Part shown: in pieces, positions 1 to 10,240 of the stretch | How the letters are laid out: each line of letters starts with the position of its first letter | Numbering within the stretch: the first letter of the stretch is position 1 | Notes under the pieces: generated by a model | Seen by the model: the letters and a program-made list of their open reading frames with translations, nothing else | What the model was told of the DNA's origin: nothing | Databases searched by the model: none | Origin: Tipula vernalis | Taxonomy: Eukaryota; Arthropoda; Insecta; Diptera; Tipulidae | Reading direction: 5' to 3' | DNA: 64,000 bases | Assembly: GCA_958295665.1 (NCBI GenBank) | Contig: OY282560.1 | Coordinates: 23,829,653-23,893,652 of the forward strand | Position numbers and translations under genes: made by a program

Positions 1-93
1 AAATAAATTCGTTGGTGATAAATTAAATTGATTTTGTATTATTCACAATCCAGTGATACGAACTTAAATTATTTACAAGGCAAAAACGTAACA
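1..93 (+). repeat. 3' end of the 5' LTR, copy A (partial)
   Basis: These bases align with the last part of the 494-bp LTR of copy B, with scattered substitutions, and end in the same ACGTAACA, giving the expected terminal CA. The rest of this LTR lies upstream of the window. It cannot be compared with its own 3' LTR, because that one is truncated before the matching region. Confidence 0.85.
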
Positions 94-96
94 ATT

Positions 97-114
97 TGGT
101 GACAGCGGTGGGAT
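97..114 (+). other. Primer-binding site, copy A (tRNA-Leu-like)
   Basis: The 18 bases TGGTGACAGCGGTGGGAT start three bases after the LTR end. Read as a complement they give CCA, a discriminator base, a 7-base acceptor strand and the start of a T-arm, as in a tRNA 3' end. The sequence resembles tRNA-Leu 3' ends, and some fly gypsy-type lineages (mdg3, blastopia, micropia) are known for tRNA-Leu priming. The exact tRNA was not checked. Confidence 0.65.
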
Positions 115-136
115 TGTGAATAAAAAGATAAAGAAA

Positions 137-2415
137 ATGATTCTCAACGAAATAAAGGTTCCAGAATTAAAGAGGGAACTTGAGAAACGGGGTTTGGCTA
201 CTGATGGTAGTAAAGCAGCTTTACAAGCGCGACTACGTAATGCCATGGAGAAAGAAGGGTTTGACCCGGATCAACATGATTTTGGAGAGAAAGTAATGGA
301 TGCGGTAACCGTAGAGCAGAAAGAAGGAGATAAACAACCGTCAGCCGAAACAACACAAACACCATCTGGAAGTTTCGATTTGTCGCAGTTAATAGCAGCT
401 ATGAACCTGATGACGGGACAGATGAGTCTAATGAAACAACAAAACGAACGACAAATGGTGAAAATTGAGGAGTCAAATGAGCGACAATCCAGGAAATTGC
501 AGATGGGCAAAAGAGAATGGACGAGAAATTTATCGAGTTATCCACTTCGCTACGTGAAGAAGTAGAAAAATTGCAAACGGAATTGCAAACTGAAATTCAA
601 CACGCTAAAACATAATTTAAAATTGAAATTCAAGGTGTGGAACATAAATTACAAGCTGAATTTGAAACGGAGGTTAAACGTCTCGAGAAAGAGCTGATTG
701 ACGTCAAAGCAAATGGAACAATGACGCAAGTGGTACAAACCGTTCAATCAGTTAAGTTAAAACCACCAAACTTCGACAGTACAACATCTTTCGGCATTTT
801 CAAATTTCAATTTGAAACGGCAGCCAATCAAAACCGTTGGAATGATGAACGTCTTGTCGCAGCGTTAATAGTGGCCCTTGAAGGTGAAACAGCGGAGGTC
901 TTACAAACAATTCCAGAAAAAGATCGCAACGGTTATCTCGAAATTATGAAGGCGCTGGATCGGAATTATGGCAGTGATCACAAGCGAGAAATCTATCGAA
1001 TGGATCTATCGAATCGAGGAGAATCACTTCAGGAATTTTCATCGGCAATCGAGCGATTAGTACATCTAGCACATACCAGTACATCAGGCGATTATATGGA
1101 AAGGCTAAAAATTGACGCATTCATTGGCAGCATTCGAGATCCAGAGACACGCAAAGCGGTGATGTTGTCACCTAAAGCAACGTTCGCGGAAACCGTTGCG
1201 TTTGCGTTAACGATTGGGGCTTTGCAGAACTTCACCAGACCGTCATTATTTAGGCACCAAATGAATTAAGACGCTAAAGGGTACATAGAGCAGGAAGTAC
1301 CAAAATTAAGAAGCGGCAGGCTTAAGTGTTGGAAATGTGACAAGTTGGGTCACATTTCAATGGACTGTCGGAAAGTAATACATGGAGAGAGAAGATCGCC
1401 ATCTTTTATGCGGGCAAACGCCGAACGGTCGGGACAAAGGTCTAGAAGCAGCGAGGGAAGATGTTGGGTATGTAACAGGATTGGCCAAGTCTCGCGAGAT
1501 TGTTTGGAAGCAAGAGGAAAGCAGAACGGATCACCATCTTCCGTGGAAAGAGCACCAAGAGGAGAGCAGAAACCGTATGAGCAGATGGCAACAGTCGGTA
1601 AAGTGGAAAGGTTACAAGTCAGTTTGAAGGAACCGAATGCTGGCTTCGCCGTCTGGTTGCCCCATAACATTCATCCCTGTTACGAGTGAAGCACGAGGCG
1701 GAAGCAGCGTCACAGTTAGGGGCTATGTTGATGGGAGGAGGTGTTTTATTACGCTGGATACCGGAGAACCCATACAATTGTTCGGAAAGATTTGATCGCA
1801 GGAGCAGTGCAGCTGGTTGATGGGTTAAAATTAAGAATGGCAAATGGGGAGAGTGCAATGATTAAAGGGAAAAAGATCGTGAGCATAAGGATCGGCGAAA
1901 TTCTTTTCCCACACGAAGTTCTGGTCGCAGACATTGTGGACGAGGTCATTTTTGGAACGAACTTCATAAGGATGAATGGCTTTGTGTTGGATTTTGGACG
2001 AGGAATATTGAGCAGCGATAGCATCGAGCTGAATCTTAAATTTAACGGTATGGATGCCACAGTAAGGCGAGTAACAATCAGTCATTGCGAGGAGCAGCCA
2101 TCGAAATCTGACACAATTGTCGAGGAAACCAATGAACACCAGGTTAAGCAGATATTGGATAAGAATGGCCGAGTTGTGCGAAGTGGAGTGCAAGTGTCGG
2201 GCGACAGGATGAAAACTCGATATGTCATACGGGCAAGTAGCCAAGGATTACACGAAAGGCAATTGGTGTGGCTTCACAACTCGCAACAAAAGAAGGAGAA
2301 TTTATCGACGAAACTGCAACCTGTATGGACGGCACCCTCAAGGACTAGGAAAGGACATGGAGGTAAATCGAAGGTGGTGCTTTTAGACAGGTTTAGCCAT
2401 GTACAGAGGAGGTGA
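137..2415 (+). pseudogene. Broken gag-protease-integrase-tail gene, copy A
   Basis: The reading starts at the ATG at 137 and follows copy B: an N-terminal SAP-like segment (about 137-240), a coiled-coil stretch, the capsid region (about 750-1250), zinc knuckles (about 1327-1520), protease (about 1740-1960) and an integrase C-terminal tail (about 2220-2400). Visible damage includes a frame change before 510, a stop near 612, a 12-base in-frame loss near 1005, a TAA at 1267, an extra T at 1638 and a lost C after 1766. The last two leave the protease DTG motif in the wrong frame. The second zinc knuckle has Gln in place of the zinc-binding His. It keeps the same jump from protease to integrase tail as copy B. 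Confidence 0.88.
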
Positions 2416-2457
2416 TTCGGATCCTGTTCGGAACGAACAGGCTTAGGTGAGGGATAG

Positions 2458-2800
2458 TGTGACGGTGGCACCTAGCGTGTGATAGAATAAGTAAAATTAA
2501 TAGCTCAATGTTAAACTGTACTAAAATGGAATTTTCCATGATAAAACTGTTCTAAATGTGTCTACGCAATTCTTACTGGAAAAGTCATGAACTTTCTAGA
2601 AGTTTGGTTTGTGTATATAAAAAGGCGAACGAAGTCGAATTGGATTATTAGTATTTGGAAAGCGACAGTGTGAAGATTAAAAAGGAATTAAGAAGTGATT
2701 TAAAAAGTGTTTTAGTCCGAAATAAAAACTTAAAGTGATCAGTAAAATTGTATGAATATTAAAATAAAGTGACTTTGTGAATTATCGTTAATAAATTGTG
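2458..2800 (+). repeat. 3' LTR of copy A, truncated
   Basis: It begins TGTGACGGTG just after a purine-rich tract (2443-2457), exactly as in copy B. A TATA box (TATATAAAAAGG, 2615-2626) is present. It lacks the roughly 43-base internal duplication of the copy B LTRs. Similarity to the LTR stops at 2800, so about 120 bases including the terminal CA are missing, and antisense BEL/Pao sequence follows directly. Confidence 0.85.
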
Positions 2801-2801
2801 C

Positions 2802-3640
2802 TAGCCGACGGAACATCGGTGATATTTGGTTGTGGTAAGGTGGTTATAGGATGCCCAATTAAGAAGTGCGCTGGCATTAAGGGATCAAGTTCATTTTCTG
2901 ATAATGCGCATAATGGCCGGGAATTAAGCAAACCTTCATTTGAACTAATAAGGTATGCAGCTCTTTGTATAAGTACGATAGCTCCAACTACTCTCTCTAA
3001 ATGAGCTTTCGCCGATTTAACGCCTGCCTCCCATATCCCTCCAAAGTAAGGTGCGCATGGTGGGATGAAGTGCCAAGTGACCTGATATCTTTAAAAAATA
3101 GAATTAGATATTAGTTCAATATTATCTTATATAAAAATATTTCATTCCCTGAGTTTATTGCATGCCGCTCGGAAATTCGTTCCATTGTCCGAAAAGATGT
3201 CGGTACAAACACCCCTTTTGGAAAAAAACCGATTAAAGGCAGCCGGAAAGGAGTCGGTTGTCATTTCTCCTACGAGCTCTAAATGTACTGCCTTCGTGCT
3301 TAAGCAGATTATTAAACATATAGTATATACGACTTCCGCATTTGTTGTCCCCTTTCGCGCCTTAAATATGTTTTGTTGGGGCCAGCAAGATCCACCCCAA
3401 TTTTAAGGAATGGCCGGATTAGTTCTATTCTTTCTTTCGGTAAGCTGCCCATCAATTGATTCTCAGTCAGAGGTCGCTGTTTAATGTTTATTTCGGATTT
3501 TGAAGGTAAATATTATAGGATAAATAGTGTCATACGGTGCAATCGTCTTCTCAATCCGCAACAACTTTGTTTTTCGTAATCGCTTGTATTTCATCTTGGA
3601 AATATTGTTGCTGTGTGAACCGTAGTATTTCTGCTTCCAG
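2802..3640 (-). pseudogene. BEL/Pao integrase (decayed)
   Basis: The three catalytic residues of a DDE integrase are still readable: D in GVDLAGP (3381-3398), D in FSDNGTNF (about 3175-3200) and E in GGIWEAGVKSAK (about 3010-3040). The phrases CLSTKAVHLELV and LNSRPLCALSENE around them are typical of the BEL/Pao family. The two D motifs lie in different frames and stops occur between D2 and E. Upstream, to about 3640, is the pre-integrase linker with further stops. The C-terminus is lost at 2801. Confidence 0.85.
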
Positions 3641-3784
3641 TGCTCGCCAATCATAACAGATTTTAGCCTTGTAGTTGGTTCTTGAGCTTAAATATTTTAT
3701 AATGAACTTCCGAATTATGATCATTATATTGACAATTTTATGTCATAACTGGAGTGTTTTTGAATCAATTCTTCTATGATTGGT

Positions 3785-4720
3785 TTATGTGAATCGGAAC
3801 GCATTGTGACCATAACTTGCACTTTCTCTCGACGTTCTAAATCGGCAGGAGACTTTGCTTTCCGGAAAACTGGCCAATGGTCTGCATTTGATTTCAAAAA
3901 TTCCTGCCCATTCCACTATAACAAATAGGTATTCAATTCGTTGGGACTTAAGCCTCTTGTGGCATAATCTGCCGGGTTGCGCTTTGATGAAATGTATCGC
4001 CATTTGTCTCGTATGTTTTCCATCTTCTTGGTGGTTCTGATAGTCAATCCAGGACTATTGTGGAATCCGTTCAACAGTACAAATGGTACTAATGTTTTAC
4101 TAATTTTGACAGAATTAAAGCCCCGTTTAGCTCCAAGCGTTGTAGTGAAATGTTTTTTTTTTGTGGGTTCAACTTCTGTATTTGCTGCTATCAAGCTGGG
4201 TGACGTATTGTCCGTTCTGCGGAAGCTGTTTCACTGGAATCACAAAACCCATGCAATTCAGTAGGTTTATCTGTCATAAATATCCATTGCGGCACTTTCA
4301 CTTTAGCTATATCTGCTATTTCTTCTCGAATTTTTATCCATTGTTCTTGAATGTTTTTTGGTAGGTAGTCGTTCCATCCCACACCCAAAAGCCATAGCGC
4401 TTGGAAAAAGCTTTTTATTTTTATGACGAATGGAGCTAGCAAACCTTATGGATCGAAGATTCCACTAGCTTCGGACAGTATTGCTCTTTTGCTTGTTGGC
4501 ACTGGATCATTGATGGTAACATGATACGTAAATATCGGTGCTTGGGTACCATTGCAACCCCAGCACTTTAACTTCATGCGTCTCTTCGGAGAATGGTTTT
4601 GAAATAATTGGAGTATGCTCGACGATGTTCAATTTCTTGAGGAGTTCCGATGAATTGGAGGACCATTTTCGAATATAAAACCGCGAATGGGTCAATATGC
4701 TAGATATCTGTTTTGCCAAT
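3785..4720 (-). pseudogene. BEL/Pao connection and RNase H-like region (decayed)
   Basis: Minus-strand pieces carry typical BEL/Pao phrases: a RKWSSNS segment near 4650, VLGLQW near 4550, ELHGFCDSSE near 4260 and SKRNPADYATRGLSP near 3950. They are spread over at least three frames. In intact relatives these belong to the region between reverse transcriptase and integrase that includes RNase H. The relic is non-functional. Confidence 0.8.
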
Positions 4721-5391
4721 TAAACAGCCTTAGATATTTCGGGTGCTCCAGTTATAAAGTCGTCGACGTACATGTCTTTCAGCAGTATTTATGATGCCTC
4801 TGGGTATAAATCAACGTTGTCTTTAGCTACTTGTTTAATCACTCTGGTTGCCAAATGTAGTGAGGAAGACATACCGTAAGTTAGTGTCTTCAACTCAAAG
4901 TGATGTATGTCGTCTGCAGGTTTTGTACGCCAAACAATTCGTTGATAACGAAGATCTTCAGGGTGTATCCATATTTGGCGAAACATCTTCTCGGCATCCG
5001 CTGTGAATCTTTTTGTATTGACTCGAAAACGTAATAGGATATCGCCTATAAGGGTTTGTAATACCGGGGCTGTTAATAAATTATCCATTAACGAGTAACC
5101 TGATGTGGTTTTGGCAGACGCATCAAACACTACGCGTAATCTGGTCGTGGTTGATGTCTCCCTCCAAACGGCATGGTGTGGCAAATATAAGTAGTCAGCA
5201 GGTGGTTTTGGTGGCTCCACTTCTACCATGTGTCCGAGCTTGCTATACTCCTCCATAAATTCAACGTAATGCTTATGCAATTCGGAACTTTTTGTAAACT
5301 TTTTCTCCATTGCATATAGTCGCTTAAGTGCCATGCATAATGAATCCTTCAATGGTTTTCGTTCGGTTTTGAATGGCAGTTTTACCATCAA
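4721..5391 (-). pseudogene. BEL/Pao reverse transcriptase
   Basis: A 200-codon open stretch (5391 down to 4789) contains YLPHHAVWRE, LRVVFDASAKT and TADAEKMFRQIWIHPED, the fingers and palm of BEL/Pao reverse transcriptase with the first catalytic Asp. The active-site YVDD is encoded just downstream at 4760-4771 but is separated by an in-frame stop near 4788. This is the best preserved block of the relic. Confidence 0.88.
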
Positions 5392-5490
5392 ATGATTGTC
5401 TGGTAATTTGGTAGTGGTAGTTTCAAATAGCTCTTCACAAATCTGGTCTTCCGGTAATGGTGGAGCGTTGCTAAATACTTCTTCACACTA

Positions 5491-6110
5491 CTAGAATCTT
5501 TTTAGGTGTCTATCCAAATCAGTGTTGGTTACAATCATATTGCATTGACTAGAATCTTGTATAGAAATCAGATTTCCAGTCAATATCCATCCAAAATGTG
5601 TATTATGAGCATATATTTTACCCTCGGAGTCCTTCAGTTGCTCTGGTTTAAGGATTTGGAAAAACGTATCAGCTCCAATCAATAAGTCGATTTTTGATGC
5701 AAATTTGAGACTTTTATCAGCTAACGACAACGTCGAAATACAATGATAATTTGTTAATTTTTCTCGTTCAATTGGTTTAATCAGGGTAATGAATGGGACC
5801 ATATACGCAGAAATATCAGATTTGAAATTGGTTGTAAAATGGGGTGATACACATATGTATGTCGACTAAGCTTCTAGTGGTTAAAAGATTTTGGTTTGCA
5901 AGTCCTTGGATACAAATGTTCCCATGATTTCGTTCCAATCCCAATTTTTGGACAAATGATTCCGTAATTAAGGAAGTTTGAGAACCTGAATCTAGTAGAA
6001 CTCGACACAATTGATGCTGGCCACTTCTATCTTGTACTCTTACTGGTGCGGTGGATATCATGACTGGGTGGTGACAGGAATGCATGCAGGGTACTGTGGG
6101 TGAAAGTCCG
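5491..6110 (-). pseudogene. BEL/Pao aspartic protease
   Basis: The catalytic LLDSGSQTSLI motif is encoded around 5990 in one 89-codon stretch. The second half of the domain, with LLIGADTFF and THFGWILTG, follows in another frame at 5802-5491, so a frameshift or stop separates the two near 5810. The pattern is that of the DUF1758 family that precedes BEL/Pao reverse transcriptase. The N-terminal side runs into foreign sequence near 6140. Confidence 0.83.
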
Positions 6111-6149
6111 TTGCTGTCGTAGTTTTTTATTGGGTGCTGCTGCTGTCTG

Positions 6150-7010
6150 GAGCTTCACTGGATTGCATTGTATCCCATACAGGTACACTCTGAATTTTAA
6201 AAATGCCTTGGCTACTGCTAGGACTTCTAAATCAAAACTGTAATAATTCTCCTGTGCTCAATTAGTTTTCGGGCTATAATAGAAAATAGGATGGAATTTT
6301 CTATCATCAAGATTTTTTGTAACAGAACAGTTCCAAATCCCATCTTCGAAGTATCCGTGTGTAGCTCCCAAAAGTGGTATTTTACATAGAATAGATTTAA
6401 GTTTGAAATGATTCCCGTTGGCTCGCTCCGAACTGAAAAGGTAAAGATCTGATAATGGTTTGGCGAGTATCGAATAATTTTTGACAAATTTTCTAAAATA
6501 TCATGAAAGAAACAGGAAACTTTGAACTTTTTTAATTGTGTTGGGTTCTGGAAATCTTTGAACTGCTTCGAGTTTTAGAGATGATGATTTAATTGATCCG
6601 GAAGTAACTTCGTATCCTAAGTAGTCTATTTTGTGACAGATGAACTGTTATTTGCCCCACCTAAATTTTAGACGATAGTGGTATCCTATATCCAGTTCGA
6701 ATTCGAATTGGGCATTAGGTACTATGAATGACTTATATTTCTTAGTTGCTTCATTGATTGGGACGTGGAAAAATCGTTTTCCAAGTCGATGGTAGAAAAT
6801 ATATTCGCATACCTATCCATTATCATAACCTTATTAATCCGTCAATAATCGACTCAAAGTCGCTTGTTTGTGTCTTTTTTATTGGCGAGGACTGCAGGAC
6901 TAGCGAACTCTGAGCCACTTAGCCTTACTATACCCTTCTTTAACCACTCATTAATCTGATGATCTACGATATCCTTTTTAGCTGGCGAGTCACGTCGTGG
7001 AGCATACTTT
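6150..7010 (-). pseudogene. Gypsy-type reverse transcriptase and RNase H (decayed)
   Basis: Readable blocks, 5' to 3' on the minus strand: KGIVRLSGSEFASPAVL (about 6880-6950), FSTIDL (about 6780-6800), a FIVPNAQFEFE-like block (about 6700-6730), YLGYEV (about 6605-6625), LHTDTSKMGFGTVLLQ for RNase H (about 6315-6365) and DLEVLAVAKAF (about 6195-6230). Stops and frame changes lie between them. The YxDD active-site block expected before YLGYEV is missing, and the spacing there is too short, so it was probably deleted. Confidence 0.75.
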
Positions 7011-7084
7011 CATCATCAATTAGAATGCTTGAATTAAAGTATCCTATTGACTATATTCGATTTTCAGTTATTCCCGAAACTTCT

Positions 7085-7800
7085 ATCGGAGCTGCTCAGC
7101 ACCTGTGTCAATAAGTAATTCTACGTCGTACCCAAGGATTTTTACGACTTTATGATTAACTTTTCTAGAAATCATAACTTTTGTGTCCGAATTGGTTACA
7201 ATTAAAACATTTTGGCGAATGCCCTTTTAGCTCACAATTGTAACATTTACCTCGCGTGTGGTTTCTAGAATTACATTTATTCGCTAGGGCACCTTAACTT
7301 AAAAGTCGTATATAATTCTAACTTTGCTTTAAATTCTATGAAATTACCTGCCCCATACAGTAACATTTTATTACATACTTTCGTTATCGTCTATACCGTC
7401 GATAGTTTATTGAATCACCGCAGCTTCCTCGATTTTACCTAATGAACCAAACTCTCTCATCGCTCAAGAGTTTTAACCTTGTTCATTTTTCATAACCTTA
7501 GTTGAAGATGAATATCTGCGCTATTGTTTTGAATTTTGAATTCATCTCACATAACTTCTCTTAATTTTTTCTCAAATATCAAGATCGTTCCTAGTTCGGA
7601 ATGCTAGGCTAGCAGATCCCGATACCACGCATTTAGCATCTATCAGGGAAGCTATGGCGGACCATTTTAACAAACTTCAACCATTTTCAATCTCTTTAAT
7701 CCATTGTTTAATTCGATAATGACCACTTCCATCAAATTCTGGGATTGAGCTTTCAATATCTTTAAATGAAAATTAAGGAACTTCACTGCCTTTTGGCTGG
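7085..7800 (-). pseudogene. Gypsy-type gag and protease start (decayed)
   Basis: On the minus strand LLIDTGAEQL at about 7090-7120 marks a retroviral-type protease. Upstream, 7168-7250 encodes two zinc knuckles of the CX2C...H type; the second has Phe instead of the last Cys. Further upstream (about 7600-7790) a readable IPEFDGSGHYRIKQWIKE block looks like a Gag capsid start. Several stops interrupt it. Confidence 0.6.
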
Positions 7801-7830
7801 CTATTTATCAATTCTATAATATCACGTCGT

Positions 7831-9060
7831 AAACAAATCTAGTAAACGAAAATTAACACCGAAAGCAATGGTAGACCCCATTTGATTTACGCATCTTCGA
7901 ATGGAAAATGCGTTGTGTTTTTGGATGCTTTAAGTAAATAGTAAATAACAATTTCGTCGGGTAATATTTTAGGCCGCGGTAATTACAAAAACTGTGTATG
8001 ACATAAAATTTGAAAATGGTGGATATAAATATAAAAATTCGTATATATTTGAACCAAATACAATAAAAAAAACAAACTCCTACATCCCAGCTTTTATAGA
8101 GCTTGGAGCTTATTGAATTATATGTTGTAGTACAACATAATTTTTTTTTTCGTTGTATACGATATTTCATATAAACATAAACATTTATTAAAATATCAAC
8201 GTAAATAGGAAGGCGTTTTGTTTACCCGCGAAGTTGTTGTTTTTGTTGTTACTTATTGTACACAAAATACACTTTTTATGTTGTACAATGTTTGTTTGTT
8301 GTAAAAACATGCAAAATACTAATACGCCGGGATACATAAAATACAATTTGTTAGCTCTTTGCTCTGTACATAATTTTATGAAACATAAACGCGAATACAT
8401 GCAAGTTTTTTTATTTTTTTTAATAAACGTGATGGAATATTTGTTCTTTAACCCTTTTTTTGTGTCATTGTCACTTTGAAAAAAAGTAAACATTTTGTCG
8501 TTTACAAAGGGATAAAGTATATCAACTGCTTATTAGAGTCGTTCAAGTGGAAACGTTTGAAAAGTTATTTATTCATTTCATGATTTTGCTTTGCCAAAGT
8601 CATATAGAAACGGGTTAACAGGTACAAAAACATGTAAATCATTCTTTTCTTTTTTTTTAAATAATTTGGGAGATAAACACCACGTCTCAAATATTTTATG
8701 TAAGCTGCTATATTCTTCTAGCAATTCTGAGAATGGTAGACAAATATTTAGGATAAATTGGAACGGTAACAAAATTCTTAGAATTACTATAGGTACTACT
8801 ACCTTTAACAGGTTCCAGTCAGGCAATTTCCCTAAAATACAAATAAAATTTCATTGAAAAATATTGGACTGTGTCAGATTTGGATGTAACAGAGTTTTGT
8901 TTAATTTACATTTCATCACTTAGGGGAAGCTCTTAGCCTAGAACTATTTTGAGAAATATATAACACATCCTAATTTATGAGAAAAGTTTAAACATGAATT
9001 TGCAGATTGATCGGATAAACAAATTGGCTACAAACTGAGAGACATGTATATCAATAGACA
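7831..9060. other. AT-rich stretch with no clear gene
   Basis: Open frames here are low-complexity and rich in Lys, Asn, Ile and Phe, as expected by chance in AT-rich DNA. No transposon motif, tRNA or satellite was recognised. The only item worth noting is the weak exon candidate at 8578-8831. Part of the segment near 7831-8200 might hold the unrecognised 5' end or LTR of the antisense gypsy relic. Confidence 0.5.
8578..8831 (-). other. Possible terminal exon, unknown product
   Basis: On the minus strand a pyrimidine-rich stretch ending TTTGTATTTTAG precedes an open frame of about 83 codons that ends at 8578, and an AATAAA lies about 10-15 bases after the stop. The frame begins KLPDWNLLKVV and ends DFGKAKS. 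No family was recognised. Acceptor-like sites and AATAAA are common in AT-rich DNA, so this may be chance. Confidence 0.15.
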
Positions 9061-9061
9061 C

Positions 9062-9425
9062 TACTTCCAAACCCAATTTTTCGGGGTCAAGGACCCCAAA
9101 AATCTCATGGTGGAAACTTAACATGACAATTATTTTTTATTTTGTTTTTCTGTAAACCTTATACTTTTTGAGATATTTGCAAAGTTCTGGCCCAAGCGAG
9201 GGGACCTCCCGATTTATCAAAAAAGCTTAAATCTGAAGTTTCAGTTCGATTGGTTGAACCACCTAGGCTGTAGACAGGACACAGACTGACACACAGATAG
9301 ACAACATTTCGAAACCCACTTTTTTGGATTTAGGGGCCGCAAAACAGAAAAATTTCCAAAAATCTTAAGGTCCACAATTTTCATGATTACTGTACTTTAT
9401 TTTAATTACGTAAAAGAAAGTAGAA
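9062..9425. repeat. Pair of degenerate direct repeats
   Basis: Two similar segments, about 9068-9160 and 9308-9410, both run from a TTC-AAACCCA start through a purine-rich middle to an ACAATT...TTTATTTT end. The spacer includes a CAGACTGACACACAGATAGACA tract. It looks like an old dispersed repeat with two related halves. The family was not identified. Confidence 0.45.
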
Positions 9426-10232
9426 AGGCAACTTCCAAAACAAACAAAAATTTGGGTATTGAAACTACCTTACCAACGAAATTACCTTGAAATCGGATGG
9501 AGATAATCCAGCCGAAATCGGGACGACCGGGTATATCATTTCATAAACAATTTCATCAGGATCAAAAAGTAGAATCAAATTTGTAGTTCGAAGAAAGTGG
9601 TTTTAATAAATTCAAAAACATTTAATCAAACGTTCCTGAAATATTTTTCAAACCCTTTGATAATATGTATTGTTGTGTAGCTGGAAATAACCATAGCTTG
9701 CATAAAATGCCAAAAATAAAAATCTGATTTTTCGACAATTTTGTCAAAACCGTCCGAAAAGTTAAAAACTGTCAGAAAAAATTTTGAAAGACTGTAAAGA
9801 ACTCGTTTCAAAAGTATCTCTGTTTCATAAATGTAAGTTTTCAACACCTACCCATATCTGATAGAAACTTAAGAAAAATTTGGGTGAAAATTTGGTTGCA
9901 CCAGTCTGAAATTGTTTATGAGTATTTTTTATCGATATATTGATTTATTTTCATGTACAACACTAACGCATACAGTTACGTCGCTTTTTCATCCATATAA
10001 GTAATATTTGAAATAAAATATATTGTTTCAAACTACTCGTATTTTGGATGGTCCATACTAGCGGAACGTGCTCGACAAAGCGCGGTCGAAGGTTTCTAAT
10101 ATTGTTTTTGGCAAATACTTGTTTTGATTAATCGGTTAAGCATTAGTTTCGGCTATATGGTATCCATAATTATGTATAAGCCACTTTTTTCTCGAAATTA
10201 AAGAGAAAATAATTTTGGCACAAAAAATGGCC
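9426..10232. other. AT-rich stretch, nothing recognised
   Basis: Only short frames are present, the longest a 73-codon minus-strand frame with no family resemblance. No repeat, RNA gene or transposon end was seen. Confidence 0.5.
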
Positions 10233-10240
10233 AGGTGAAC

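Larger units (their letters stand above)
1..2800 (+). mobile_element. Gypsy-type LTR retrotransposon copy A, non-autonomous and decayed
   Basis: The window opens inside the 5' LTR of this element. It continues through a primer-binding site, a broken gag-protease frame, a purine-rich tract and the first 343 bases of the 3' LTR, which stops abruptly at 2800 against antisense BEL/Pao sequence. It is the diverged sister of the copy at 27448-30774, and the order of parts is the same. Both lack reverse transcriptase, RNase H and the integrase core. Copy A has several frameshifts and stops and must be inactive. Assignment to Ty3/gypsy rests on the Gag and protease type, TG...CA LTRs and the integrase tail of the related copy. 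Confidence 0.88.
2801..6140 (-). mobile_element. BEL/Pao LTR retrotransposon relic, pol region only
   Basis: On the minus strand, from high to low coordinates, the order is DUF1758-type aspartic protease, reverse transcriptase, peptidase-A17-associated region, RNase H-like region and integrase. This is BEL/Pao pol. Frames are interrupted by stops and shifts, and neither gag nor an LTR is visible. The low end is cut at the broken copy A LTR. The high end abuts the RNase H of a different antisense gypsy relic; that junction lies between about 6110 and 6170 and could not be fixed exactly. Confidence 0.88.
6141..7830 (-). mobile_element. Second gypsy-type relic, antisense (gag-protease-RT-RNase H)
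   Basis: From 7800 down to 6150 on the minus strand come gag, zinc knuckles, a protease DTGA motif, reverse transcriptase and RNase H, the Ty3/gypsy order. The sequence is much more decayed than the BEL/Pao relic and differs from copies A and B. It ends inside RNase H at the BEL/Pao junction. No LTR was recognised beyond 7830. Confidence 0.75.

Noticed and set aside
3158..3406. An 82-codon plus-strand frame
   Set aside because: It lies opposite the BEL/Pao integrase, whose catalytic motifs are readable on the minus strand.
8188..8493. Overlapping AT-rich frames on both strands as possible small genes
   Set aside because: Both are low-complexity, mutually antisense and without splice or family support.
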